This document shows, piece after piece, positions 8,511-19,065 of a DNA stretch of 64,000 bases. The position numbers and the translations under genes are program-made. The notes under the pieces are model-generated. The model was not told where the DNA came from and made no database searches. It saw only the letters and a program-made list of their open reading frames with translations. The stretch spans positions 62,001-126,000 of the forward strand of contig JAGQTV010000046.1 in NCBI GenBank assembly GCA_020438845.1, written 5' to 3'. The number at the start of each line of letters is the position of its first letter. Within the stretch, counting starts at the first letter, position 1. The stretch is from Mycobacterium sp. (GTDB lineage Bacteria > Actinomycetota > Actinomycetes > Mycobacteriales > Mycobacteriaceae).

Positions 8511-10829
8511 ATGGCCTTCCCTAAACCTGCAGGGCCGCATGCCGAAGAGATGCTCGCGGACGGAGCCTGGCCGGAGGTCGATGAGGACTCCCTGACCAGC
8601 CGCGCCGACAACCTGACGAACACGTTGCGCCAGGTGACCTCAGCCCTGCAGACCTGGCTGCACGAACAATCCGAATTGTTCGCGTCCTGGTCGGGAGATG
8701 GGGCTGAGGCGGCATCCACAAAAGTCGCGGCATCGGTTGAGTCGCTGCAGGCGCAACAGCGCGATATCGCCAGGGCGATCCTGTGGCACCGGTACGCCGC
8801 CGCCACGGTCGCCGCGACAAAGATGACGATCACATTCACAGTCGAAGCCACAGGGGCCGATATCGCGACCATTGAGGCCACCGCCGAGATCAATCCGGAT
8901 GCCCAATCCCAGATCCAGAGCCTCAAGAACGCGGCTCACAGCCAGAACCTAGCGGCGGTGGCCGAGGCCGCCGAAGTTGTTGCGCCCGGTGCAGTTCCCA
9001 TGCCAGATTCTGAGATCGGGCAACTCATCGATCAGGCCGCACGGCCACCGCTCGCGGCGGCGCCCCAACGCCCCAACCAGCAAGCGCCCAGATCACTGGG
9101 CACTAACGGCTCTATGCCGCTGAAGTCAGGCCAGCCAGGAGAGCGCACCCCTCAACACTCCATTGCGGAGACAAGACCTGCGCAGCCGTCATCGGCCGAT
9201 TCTCCACCTGCCACCACCAACCACTCAATGGGTGAAGCGCGACCGGTACAGCCCAACCCGACTTCTGCTCCCCTTGCTGACGCCAACCACTCCTCTGCGG
9301 AGGCTAGACCGGCCGGGCCTCAACCAGCTCCAGTGTCTTACCCCACCCCGACGCCTCCCCCCAGCACTGAACTGGATCCCACAGCACCCGGCTCACCAGG
9401 AGCATCACCGGCTTTGCCTCTAGGCTCTGGCGGCAGTTCGGGCAACAGCGGCGGTTCACCATCGGCTGCTGGCGCGTCCCCGTTGTCGTCAGGCGCCGGA
9501 GGCGGGCATGCCACCAGCGGCGGTCAGTCCACTGCGGGAAGTTCCCCGGCCAGCACCGGATCGGGTGGCGCGTCGTCCTCCGGCGGGGCGGAATCTCCGC
9601 AGTCCGGGCAGGGCGCTGGTGCTGGGCAGGGAGGCCCGAAGGTTGCACCACCCCCGCTGGCATCACCGGCTGCTGCGGCAGCATTGCAGGCGACGACTCC
9701 TCCCGGAGGGAGTGCACTGACCGCTCCCCCCGCCGGAGCCATTCCCGGGGGTGCAGGTCCGGCCGGGCCTGCCGGTGTCGCTCCTGCCGCTGTAGCGGGG
9801 CCTGCTCCGGCGGGCATGATGGGAGCCCAATTAGGAACGACACCCCCCAGTGGGGGTGCTCCATCCGGTCCGGGTGTGCCGTTAGGCCCACCCCCGACTC
9901 CGGCACCGGCAGCACCGGTGGCGGCTCCAACCTCGGGGGCACCGGTGACACCAACGGCGGCGGCTCCTGGGCCAGGTACGGCAGCGGCGGGCGCGGTGCC
10001 GGTCACCGCGGCCCGGGCTGAGCGTGAGGCCGTGGCGCAAGCGGTCAATTCCGCGGCGCGGGCCAAGGGGGGCCCCGGAGATTCGGTGAGTTTGGCGATC
10101 CGGATCGCGGCGGCGTTGAACGCCCAGGACCGTCCGGATCGTTCAGCGATGGGCTTGTTCTGGACCACCGGAGTGACCACCGACGGACAGATCGTCGTCG
10201 CGAATTCCTATGGCGTGGGCTATATTCCGGCCGGACAGAGACTGCCAGATCAGGTCCGGTTCGTAAGCCTGGATGACTCTGTTCCGCTGGCGCAGCGGGT
10301 GTCGTGGGCGACGTATCCTTGGCGGGCTTTGACTGGGTGGGCTGAGGCCAGCAGGGTGGAGTTGCGCACGGTGATCGGTACCGACGATCAACTCGTGCAC
10401 GCTGATAGCGGTATCGCTCAAAAGAAGCTCGCGCCCGATGACATCCCGCCTACCTCGAGCCTGCCGGGCCGGGATCGGCTGGCACTGATCGCCCCCGCTC
10501 GTGCCGAGCAGCTTGCCAACACTGCTGATTCGGCATTGTCCTCGCTGCTCCCCCCAGCACCGGCGAACGCCGTCGCACCCGCGGACCGGTCGGCGGATCT
10601 GTGGTTTGCGGTGATGATGCCGATGATGTCGGAGGCCCATGGTCGGGAAATTGCCCAGTTAAGGGCGTTGCTGGCCTATGCCGATCACCGCGAAGAGATT
10701 GCCATCCACGCCGGCCACACAGCCACCGATCCAGCGGCACTGCGGGTCGCGATCGCCGACGGCCTGTACTGGAATCATTTCGCGGCGCTCACTGATGCGG
10801 CACTGAACAGCGCGGGGTCTGACTCGTAA
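8511..10829 (+). CDS. EspK-like ESX-1 secretion-associated protein
   Basis: This 772-aa protein resembles mycobacterial EspK (Rv3879c) at both ends. The N-terminal about 130 residues are helical, with a PxGxxAEEML...WPEVDEDSL opening and a WSG turn near residue 60 as in WXG/Esp proteins. Residues about 165-490 are a low-complexity Pro/Gly/Ala/Ser linker. The C-terminal about 280 residues carry the EspK-type block with LFWTTGVTTDGQIVVANSYG, LAPDDIPP and LSSLLPPAP. EspK in M. tuberculosis is a chaperone-like partner of EspB in ESX-1 secretion. No esx, ecc or espB gene lies in this window, so this is an orphan paralogue. It may serve a distant ESX system or a local partner. Confidence 0.85.
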   Translation: MAFPKPAGPHAEEMLADGAWPEVDEDSLTSRADNLTNTLRQVTSALQTWLHEQSELFASWSGDGAEAASTKVAASVESLQAQQRDIARAILWHRYAAATVAATKMTITFTVEATGADIATIEATAEINPDAQSQIQSLKNAAHSQNLAAVAEAAEVVAPGAVPMPDSEIGQLIDQAARPPLAAAPQRPNQQAPRSLGTNGSMPLKSGQPGERTPQHSIAETRPAQPSSADSPPATTNHSMGEARPVQPNPTSAPLADANHSSAEARPAGPQPAPVSYPTPTPPPSTELDPTAPGSPGASPALPLGSGGSSGNSGGSPSAAGASPLSSGAGGGHATSGGQSTAGSSPASTGSGGASSSGGAESPQSGQGAGAGQGGPKVAPPPLASPAAAAALQATTPPGGSALTAPPAGAIPGGAGPAGPAGVAPAAVAGPAPAGMMGAQLGTTPPSGGAPSGPGVPLGPPPTPAPAAPVAAPTSGAPVTPTAAAPGPGTAAAGAVPVTAARAEREAVAQAVNSAARAKGGPGDSVSLAIRIAAALNAQDRPDRSAMGLFWTTGVTTDGQIVVANSYGVGYIPAGQRLPDQVRFVSLDDSVPLAQRVSWATYPWRALTGWAEASRVELRTVIGTDDQLVHADSGIAQKKLAPDDIPPTSSLPGRDRLALIAPARAEQLANTADSALSSLLPPAPANAVAPADRSADLWFAVMMPMMSEAHGREIAQLRALLAYADHREEIAIHAGHTATDPAALRVAIADGLYWNHFAALTDAALNSAGSDS

Positions 10830-10892
10830 ATGGCTGGCGCTATCTCGCCTCTAAATACCCCGGCTTTCGATCAGCGGGGTCGGCAACCGTGA
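10830..10892 (+). other. Possible 20-aa mini-ORF between the EspK-like gene and the next gene
   Basis: An ATG directly follows the TAA of the EspK-like gene and opens 20 codons (MAGAISPLNTPAFDQRGRQP). Its TGA overlaps the GTG of the next gene in a GTGA. Termination-reinitiation could carry ribosomes across the gap. No ribosome-binding site of its own is visible, and codon use is less GC-biased than in real neighbours. Translation is unproven. Confidence 0.4.
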
Positions 10893-11524
10893 GTTCGGAA
10901 GTCCGCCAGTTGATGGCTCTGGTCGAGGCTCTGCTCGAGCACGAGCCCGGCCCAGAGCATCCACCAGAGCCGATGCCAATCCCCACTGGCGACACCCCGC
11001 TCGACACAGCCTTCGCCGGGCTGTTCTCGGCCATCAACACGGTGACTGCGGCCGACTACGCGGTGCGAGTGCGCGAGCTGGAAGAGCGGCGGGATCGCCT
11101 GCTTGACTGGCGTAAAAACCTGCAGGACAACCCGATTCCAGACTCGCGGGGCGCTGCTGACGCAATCCACCGCGGCGAGTTGACCGTCGAACAAGCCGTG
11201 ATGGGAAACGGTCAATGGGCGCAGATGCTCGACGACCTGAACCACATGCTCAGCTGGGGCGCCGAACAGCACACCGAGTCCTTGCGGAAGTCCACGACCA
11301 TCGGCAACGCACTGATCCGCACACTCGAAATCAGTCGTCGCACCGACGAACAGATCCGGCAGATCCGCGAAGGACGCGACACGGACGAAGCGCGTCGTCA
11401 GTTGCAGGCGATCAGCGACGTCGCCGTCGCGCAGACCCACCAACTCACCCGGCAGATCTTGGACCTCAACGAAAACACCGCCGCGATCAGCACGGCAGAG
11501 TGGCTAGACCGTCACGGTCTGTGA
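10889..11524 (+). CDS. Hypothetical helical protein of the EspK-like cassette
   Basis: The 211-aa product was not recognised. There is no signal peptide or membrane segment. An acidic, Pro-rich stretch (EHEPGPEHPPEP) lies near residue 20. The rest is predicted helical, with heptad-like runs such as RVRELEERRDRLLDWRKNLQ and a long charged helix from ISRRTDEQIRQIREG onward, so a coiled coil is likely. It is the last gene of the same-strand cassette with the EspK-like gene and converges on the copper ATPase gene. A chaperone or adaptor role is a guess based only on context. Confidence 0.7.
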   Translation: MSSEVRQLMALVEALLEHEPGPEHPPEPMPIPTGDTPLDTAFAGLFSAINTVTAADYAVRVRELEERRDRLLDWRKNLQDNPIPDSRGAADAIHRGELTVEQAVMGNGQWAQMLDDLNHMLSWGAEQHTESLRKSTTIGNALIRTLEISRRTDEQIRQIREGRDTDEARRQLQAISDVAVAQTHQLTRQILDLNENTAAISTAEWLDRHGL

Positions 11525-11557
11525 TGAGCAGAGGGCGAAACGCACCAGCCTCGCCAG

Positions 11558-13687
<2,130 letters not shown>

Positions 13688-13694
13688 ACCTTCA

Positions 13695-13722
13695 ATAGTA
13701 CCCCCAGGGGGTATCCTGTCAA
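13695..13722 (-). promoter_or_regulatory. Promoter of the copper ATPase gene, probably leaderless
   Basis: On the minus strand a consensus TTGACA (13722-13717) and a TACTAT (13700-13695) are 16 bases apart. The GTG start codon begins 8 bases after the -10 element. Transcription would therefore start at or within a few bases of the GTG, giving a leaderless mRNA, which is common in mycobacteria. Confidence 0.7.
13699..13713. promoter_or_regulatory. CsoR-like operator inside the promoter spacer
   Basis: TACCCCC-A-GGGGGTA is a perfect 15-bp palindrome with G-tracts, the form known for CsoR/RcnR-family operators. It fills the spacer between the -35 and -10 elements of the copper ATPase promoter. 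Bound repressor would block RNA polymerase, and Cu(I) would release it. The link to CsoR is by motif and gene function. Confidence 0.7.
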
Positions 13723-13727
13723 GAGGT

Positions 13728-13955
13728 TCAGCGCCGCAACCCGGCCAGCCCCAGCACGGCAAACACGCCGGCGGCTGTCGCCAAAACCCACGTCAGGATC
13801 ATCAGCGGCGGGTCATAGACCACCGAAACAGTTGCGGGTTGCCCTTCGGTGACGGGGGCGACGTCGACCAGACTCGTCACCCCCCGCCAGCACAGCACCG
13901 CACCGACGGCAGCCGCCGCCGAAAACGCCAGCTGAATCAGATGCCACGTTCTCAC
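13728..13955 (-). CDS. Small two-helix membrane protein
   Basis: The product is 75 aa with two hydrophobic helices, at about residues 7-25 and 50-70, joined by a polar loop containing VTEGQPATVSVVYD. No functional motif is visible. The GTG start overlaps the stop of the upstream gene (GTGA). It is the last of four membrane-protein genes that follow hemB. A small membrane protein (Rv0514) also lies near hemB in M. tuberculosis, but equivalence was not tested. Confidence 0.7.
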   Translation of the reverse strand: MRTWHLIQLAFSAAAAVGAVLCWRGVTSLVDVAPVTEGQPATVSVVYDPPLMILTWVLATAAGVFAVLGLAGLRR

Positions 13956-14452
13956 TCGGCACGCGCCTCGATCAACTCCGACAGCGCCGCGCGCAGTCCC
14001 CGGGGGTTGCGGGCCCAGGCCTGTGCGATCCGGTCACCGGACAGCCGAATACCGATCGCCGTGCGCCCCCTGGGCACGTTGTCGAGTTCGCCCAGCACCC
14101 GGGCGGTTTGCCACTTCTCCAGCGGCTGGCCGGATTTCATCGTGAACTCCGGTTCAGGGAACAGCCCGAGGATCTGGTTGACCGAGGTCACCTCGGTCCC
14201 CTCCCGCAGCATGTCGCGGGTCAGTTCGACACTCGTGTGGATGCGGGCCGCTTTCAACTGGATCCCGAGAAACGCGGTCACCAGGACCAGAATCACCAAC
14301 GGAACCATGGGCTGAACGCCCTGACCGGAGGTGTGCTGAAGAATCAACATGGTCACCGCGGAGATCGGACCGACCAGGATCCACAGCCAACTGCCGCCGC
14401 GTTCGTAGAACAGCCGCTCTTCAGCCGCGGTTTCGGCCCGCTTCTCCGTCAT
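13952..14452 (-). CDS. Two-helix membrane protein with a cytosolic PH-like domain
   Basis: This 166-aa protein has two N-terminal transmembrane helices (about residues 24-60) and a soluble C-terminal region. The TAIGIRLSGDRIAQAWARNPRGLRAAL ending recalls DUF3093-type membrane proteins, but the match is loose. The start is the ATG in an ATGA overlap with the upstream stop rather than an ATG three codons earlier. It is part of the hemB-linked membrane operon. Function unknown. Confidence 0.7.
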   Translation of the reverse strand: MTEKRAETAAEERLFYERGGSWLWILVGPISAVTMLILQHTSGQGVQPMVPLVILVLVTAFLGIQLKAARIHTSVELTRDMLREGTEVTSVNQILGLFPEPEFTMKSGQPLEKWQTARVLGELDNVPRGRTAIGIRLSGDRIAQAWARNPRGLRAALSELIEARAE

Positions 14453-14922
14453 GAATTCCACTCCCCGTCACTGCCACCGACGAACCATTGCGCCACAGCG
14501 GGCCGATTCAACACCATGACGCCGCCGACGATCGGCAGCAGGCTCAACAGAGCCAGGATGAAGACCGCGCCGGTGAGCAGCGCCGCCAGCGCTACCAGCA
14601 CGATAATCGCCAACCCCAGAGCCATGGTCGCGCGGCGAAACCGAGGGTCACCGTCGCGGGTGCGTAACGCGGATCCGGCCAATACGGCGGCAGCGACACA
14701 GAACAGGATGCCGACGCCTCGGTAAAAACGAAGCAAATCCCGCACGCTTTGGTCGGAGACCGACGCCGGGGTGGTCTGACGCACCGTGTCGAAACCGGTG
14801 GTCGCGGTGAGCAGACCGCCCGCCATAAGCATCACCGCACCGACGATCAGCAGCCAGAACGCCACCATGACCGCGCCCGGACGCGCCCCTGCCTTGCCGG
14901 CGGGTGCGGGAGTGTCAGTCAT
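14449..14922 (-). CDS. Four-helix membrane protein
   Basis: The product is 157 aa. After a Pro/Ala/Lys-rich N-terminal tail it has about four hydrophobic helices, near residues 18-42, 68-86, 98-118 and 118-138. No catalytic motif is seen. The short polar loop DQSVRDLLRFYRGVG separates the first two helices. It overlaps the next gene by an ATGA and is spaced 15 bases from the gene before it, so it belongs to the hemB-linked operon. Function unknown. Confidence 0.7.
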   Translation of the reverse strand: MTDTPAPAGKAGARPGAVMVAFWLLIVGAVMLMAGGLLTATTGFDTVRQTTPASVSDQSVRDLLRFYRGVGILFCVAAAVLAGSALRTRDGDPRFRRATMALGLAIIVLVALAALLTGAVFILALLSLLPIVGGVMVLNRPAVAQWFVGGSDGEWNS

Positions 14923-14937
14923 GACCCGCCAGCTTAT

Positions 14938-15393
14938 TCACCGGTCGAAGAACTTGTGCGAATCGGGCCGGTGCAGCAGAAATATGCCTCCGCCGATCAG
15001 GACCGACCCCACGATCCCGGTGACCGCGAAGATCACCGCCGGCACCGGTGGTCGGACTATTCCGAGCAGGCTCATCACCGTGTAAAAAATGCTGACCAAC
15101 CCGCCGGCGGTCAACAACGTCCGACTCCAGCGGTAGCCGGACCGTAGTAGGAACATCAGACTCGCCACCACGACGCCGACGGTCAGGGCCACGAAGGCGG
15201 TCACCACGATGGTGAGCGTCCGGTCCACCGGCGTCGGCGCGGTGAAGGCGTCGGCGACCTGACCGATCAGCAGCAGGACCAGGGCTGTCAGCCACAGCCA
15301 GAACCCGGTGTCGACGTCGACCGGCCGCTGAGGTTTCCCGGCCGGCTTTCCGGCAGGTTTCCCAGCCGGCGCCCCGGTGGGCGGGGGCATCAT
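14938..15393 (-). CDS. Membrane protein with GKPA-repeat N-terminus (Rv0513-like)
   Basis: The product is 151 aa. Four hydrophobic helices follow an N-terminal cytosolic tail with three GKPA units (AGKPAGKPAGKPQ). The start is an ATG overlapping the hemB stop by one base; a GTG one codon upstream overlaps it in a GTGA. In M. tuberculosis the gene after hemB (Rv0513) is also a transmembrane protein, which supports orthology by position. A role in haem synthesis or transport is possible but not shown. Confidence 0.75.
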   Translation of the reverse strand: MMPPPTGAPAGKPAGKPAGKPQRPVDVDTGFWLWLTALVLLLIGQVADAFTAPTPVDRTLTIVVTAFVALTVGVVVASLMFLLRSGYRWSRTLLTAGGLVSIFYTVMSLLGIVRPPVPAVIFAVTGIVGSVLIGGGIFLLHRPDSHKFFDR

Positions 15394-16385
15394 CACCGCG
15401 CGTTTCCCTGGAGCCAGCCCGCCGCCTCCGCCGCCCAGTAGGTCAACACGATGTCGGCACCCGCCCTGCGGATGCTGGTCAGCGTTTCCAGCGCGGCAGC
15501 GCGCCCGTCCACCCACCCGTTGGCGGCCGCCGCGCAAATCATGGCGTACTCACCGGACACCTGGTAAGCCGCCACGGGCACCGGAGAAATCTCGGCGGCT
15601 GCCCGAACGACGTCGAGGTAGGACATCGCCGGTTTGACCATCACCATGTCCGCACCTTCGTCGAGGTCCAGGGAGATTTCGCGTACCGCATCCCGACCGT
15701 TGCCGCTGTCCTGCTGGTAGGTGCGTCGATCGCCGGTGAGGCTGGAGGCCACCGCCTCGCGGAACGGCCCATAGAACGCCGAGGCGAACTTGGCGGCATA
15801 GGCCAGGATCGCCACGTCGGTGCAGCCCGCCGCGTCCAGACCGTCGCGGATGGCGGCCACCTGGCCGTCCATCATGCCGCTGGGCCCGACCACGTGGGCA
15901 CCGGACTCCGCTTGGGCGACAGCAAGTTTGACGTACTGAGCGTTGGTGGCGTCATTGTCGACCGCGCCGGACGGACCAACGATCCCGCAGTGGCCGTGAT
16001 CGGTGAACTCATCCAGGCAGGTGTCGGCCATCAGCACGGTCGCGTCGCCGAGATCGGCGGCAAGGTCGCGCAGGGCGACGTTGAGGATGCCCTCGGGGCG
16101 CAGCCCGCAGGAGCCGACTGCGTCCTTGTCCTCGTCGCGCGGCACGCCGAAGATCATCAACCCGCCGACCCCGGCCGCAACTGCCTCGGCCGCGGCTCGC
16201 CGGAGCGAATCACGGGTGTGCTGGACGACACCCGGCATCGACGCGATAGGCAGCGGTTCTGATATGCCGTCGGCGACGAACACGGGCAACACCAGATGCC
16301 GTGGCTCTAGCGAGGTTTCCGCCACCAGACGACGCAGGGCCGGGGTCGCGCGCAGCCGACGAGGGCGGTGCCTTGGAAAGGCCAT
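15393..16385 (-). CDS. hemB: Delta-aminolevulinic acid dehydratase (porphobilinogen synthase)
   Basis: This 330-aa cytosolic enzyme condenses two 5-aminolevulinate molecules into porphobilinogen. The active-site lysines are visible as K199 in AYAAKFASAFYGPFR and K251 in MVMVKPAMSYLDV. The metal-site segment is MADTCLDEFTDHGHCG (about 119-133). The sequence follows M. tuberculosis HemB closely from its LRRLVAETSLEPRHLVLP block onward. It lies in the hemA-hemC-hemD-hemB order and overlaps the next membrane gene. Confidence 0.97.
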   Translation of the reverse strand: MAFPRHRPRRLRATPALRRLVAETSLEPRHLVLPVFVADGISEPLPIASMPGVVQHTRDSLRRAAAEAVAAGVGGLMIFGVPRDEDKDAVGSCGLRPEGILNVALRDLAADLGDATVLMADTCLDEFTDHGHCGIVGPSGAVDNDATNAQYVKLAVAQAESGAHVVGPSGMMDGQVAAIRDGLDAAGCTDVAILAYAAKFASAFYGPFREAVASSLTGDRRTYQQDSGNGRDAVREISLDLDEGADMVMVKPAMSYLDVVRAAAEISPVPVAAYQVSGEYAMICAAAANGWVDGRAAALETLTSIRRAGADIVLTYWAAEAAGWLQGNAR

Positions 16386-16400
16386 GCAACGACTTCCGAT

Positions 16401-18083
16401 TTACCGGCGGCGGCTCTTCTTGCGCGGCGGGGGCAGCGCGCCCTCGGCCCGCAGCCGGGCGGCGTGCTCGGCCAACGCATCGACCAGCGGTCCTACCGCG
16501 GCGATCTCCGGTTGTACGTCCACCCGCAGACCGAACTCGGCCGCGGTCTCGGCCGTCTTCGGACCGATGCAGGCCACGATGGTCCGGGCATGCGGCTTTC
16601 CGGCGATACCCACCAGATTGCGCACCGTGGAACTGGAGGTGAAGCAGACCGCGTCGAATCCGCCGGTCTTGATCATCTCGCGGGTCTCGGCCGGCGGGGG
16701 TGCCGCGCGCACGGTGCGGTAGGCGGTGACGTCCTCGATCTCCCAGCCGCGTTCCCGCAGACCCTCGGCAAGGGTCTCGGTGGCGATGTCGGCACGGGGC
16801 AGCAGCACCCGGTTGACGGGGTCGAAAATGCTGTCGTACTCCGGGAATTCGTCCAACAGGCCGAGCGAGGACTGTTCGCCGGACGGCACCAATTCGGGGC
16901 TGATCCCGAAGGCCCGCACCCGGTCCGCGGTGGACTCACCGACGCACGCGATCTTGACTCCAGAGAACGCCCGGGCGTCGAGGCCGAACTCGGCGAACTT
17001 ATCCCACACGGCACGAACGGCATTTGTCGAGGTGAACACCACCCACTGGTAGCGGCCGTCGACAAGACCTTTCACCGCACGTTCCATCTGGGCCGGACTG
17101 CGGGGCGGTTCGACGGCGATGGTCGGCACCTCGATGGGCAGGGCGCCGTGGGAGATCAGCCGATCGCTCATATCGCCGGCCTGCTCCTTGGTGCGCGGCA
17201 CCAGAACAGTCCAGCCGTACAGCGCCCGACTTTCCCACCAGTTCAGCTTGGAGCGCTGAGTCACGGTGCGGCCGATGGTCACCACCAGCGGACCCGCCAG
17301 CGGACCGGCCGGGTCACCGGTGCCCAGAGCAGTCCGGTCGGTCAGCCCCTGCAGGGTCGACTCGATCGAACGCTGCGCGCAAGTGGTGCCCTGGGCAGTC
17401 ACCACGCACGGAGTCCCGTCGGCCAGGCCGTACTCGATCAGGCTGCGGGCGGCATCGGCCAGGTGCTCGGCCGTCGCCGTCAGGATCAGCGGGCCCGGTG
17501 CAGCCGCCAGCGCCGCCCAGTCCACCTCGCCGCGCACGTCGGCGACGGTGTGGGTAGAGCCAATCGGCAGGCCGGCGTAGGTGGGCACGGCAGCCGTGGC
17601 GGGCAGGCCGGGCACGATCTCGAAGGCCAGGTTGGTGCGGGCCACCGCGTTGACCTCGGTGCTGACTGAGTCGCTCGACAGCGGGTCGCCGGCGACCAGG
17701 CGCACCACGTCGACGCCGGTCTTGGCTTCTGCGGCGAGGATCCTCGCCACTTCCGTCGGGTCTCCGAGCGCCGGCCGGATGTCGGGGCCACAGGCCATCA
17801 CAGCCGGGACGGTGCCGTCGGCCGACACCGACTCCGGAGCCGGGCCGACTGTCGGCGGCAGGTCGGCACCGACCGTCTTCAACACCGCCGGAGAAACGTC
17901 CGGATCGGTGAACACCAACGCCGCGTTGGCCAGAACGGCCCGGGCGCGCGCCGTCAGCAATCCCGGGTCGCCGGGGCCCGAGCCGACGAACGCAATTCGT
18001 CCCGGCTTCATCGGACGCCGACGTCCGCTGTTGGGGGCGCTCACGGAGCCGCCCTGCTGGCCAGCGTGACCTGTCATCTTCAC
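16401..18083 (-). CDS. hemD: Bifunctional uroporphyrinogen-III C-methyltransferase / uroporphyrinogen-III synthase
   Basis: This is a 560-aa fusion. The N-terminal part (residues about 28-260) is a SAM-dependent uroporphyrin methyltransferase domain opening with FVGSGPGDPGLLT and containing LVAGDPLSSD. The C-terminal part (about 290-540) is a HemD fold with VVFTSTNAVRAVW and CFTSSSTVRNLVG strands. The fusion matches Rv0511. It supplies the branch point to haem and to sirohaem/cobalamin. The start is uncertain between codons 1, 3 and 14. The C-terminus is a basic tail (PPPRKKSRRR). Confidence 0.95.
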   Translation of the reverse strand: MKMTGHAGQQGGSVSAPNSGRRRPMKPGRIAFVGSGPGDPGLLTARARAVLANAALVFTDPDVSPAVLKTVGADLPPTVGPAPESVSADGTVPAVMACGPDIRPALGDPTEVARILAAEAKTGVDVVRLVAGDPLSSDSVSTEVNAVARTNLAFEIVPGLPATAAVPTYAGLPIGSTHTVADVRGEVDWAALAAAPGPLILTATAEHLADAARSLIEYGLADGTPCVVTAQGTTCAQRSIESTLQGLTDRTALGTGDPAGPLAGPLVVTIGRTVTQRSKLNWWESRALYGWTVLVPRTKEQAGDMSDRLISHGALPIEVPTIAVEPPRSPAQMERAVKGLVDGRYQWVVFTSTNAVRAVWDKFAEFGLDARAFSGVKIACVGESTADRVRAFGISPELVPSGEQSSLGLLDEFPEYDSIFDPVNRVLLPRADIATETLAEGLRERGWEIEDVTAYRTVRAAPPPAETREMIKTGGFDAVCFTSSSTVRNLVGIAGKPHARTIVACIGPKTAETAAEFGLRVDVQPEIAAVGPLVDALAEHAARLRAEGALPPPRKKSRRR

Positions 18084-18108
18084 TCCCGCTCCACCGCTCG
18101 TCGCGGAG

Positions 18109-19053
18109 TCAGTTCGCCATTACCTCGCGCGCCCCCAGTTCGAACAACTCCGCCGCGACCGAGAGCCCTAGCTCTGCGGGCCGGCCGGGGTTGCCGATAC
18201 CGGACGCACGGATCACTTCTGATCCGTCCGCTGCCGCCACGCATGCACGCAACGACAACTCTTCGAAGACGCGGCCGTCATCATCGATGGACTCGACCAC
18301 TTCAGCGATCGCGCCCACCGGTGCGGAACAACCCGCCTCCAGTTTGGCGAGCAGGACACGCTCCGCGGTGACTGCGGCGCGGGTGTCGGCGTCGTCCAAC
18401 TCCGCCAACAGCGCCACAAGCCCGGTGTCGCTCGCACGGCATTCCACCGCGAGCGCACCTTGAGCCGGTGCCGGCAACATCTGCACCGGTTCAAGCGTCT
18501 CGGTGACATCGCTGAGTCTTCCCAGACGGGCCAGGCCCGCCCGGGCTACCACGATGGCGTCGAGATCACCGCTACTTACCCTGTTCAACCTGGTGTCTAG
18601 GTTGCCTCTTAGGGGGCGAATTTCCAAACCGAGACCCAGTGCTCTAAGCTGCGCCCCCCGACGAACGGACGACGTACCGATCACCGAGCCCGCCGGCAAC
18701 TCCCCCAGGACCATGCCGTCGCGGGCCACGAGGGCGTCACGCGGGTCTTCGCGGGGCGGCACGGCGGCGATGACGAACCGCTCGTCCGACGCTGTCGGCA
18801 GGTCTTTGTAGGAGTGCACGGCCATGTCGACCCGCCCGTCGGCGATGGCCTCGCGCAGTGCGGCAGTGAAAACCCCGACGCCGATCTCGGCCACCGGCTT
18901 GCTGGACCGATCCCCCTCGGTACTGATGATGACCAGTTCAGCCGGCCTGCCGAGCGCGATGATCTGGTCGCGGATCGTGCCGGCCTGAGTGGTGGCCAGC
19001 AGGCTACCGCGGGTGCCGATCCGGATCACCGGATCGCTGTCGGCGAGCGTCAT
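18109..19053 (-). CDS. hemC: Hydroxymethylbilane synthase (porphobilinogen deaminase)
   Basis: This 314-aa cytosolic enzyme polymerises four porphobilinogens to hydroxymethylbilane. Visible features are [13 protein letters not shown] at the N-terminus, the HSYKDLPT segment (residues 80-87), the cofactor-region loop [11 protein letters not shown] and the dipyrromethane-attachment cysteine C242 in [11 protein letters not shown]. The ATG lies 12 bases after hemA, which indicates a shared transcript. Confidence 0.97.
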   Translation of the reverse strand: MTLADSDPVIRIGTRGSLLATTQAGTIRDQIIALGRPAELVIISTEGDRSSKPVAEIGVGVFTAALREAIADGRVDMAVHSYKDLPTASDERFVIAAVPPREDPRDALVARDGMVLGELPAGSVIGTSSVRRGAQLRALGLGLEIRPLRGNLDTRLNRVSSGDLDAIVVARAGLARLGRLSDVTETLEPVQMLPAPAQGALAVECRASDTGLVALLAELDDADTRAAVTAERVLLAKLEAGCSAPVGAIAEVVESIDDDGRVFEELSLRACVAAADGSEVIRASGIGNPGRPAELGLSVAAELFELGAREVMAN

Positions 19054-19065
19054 TCCGCCGGGTGC

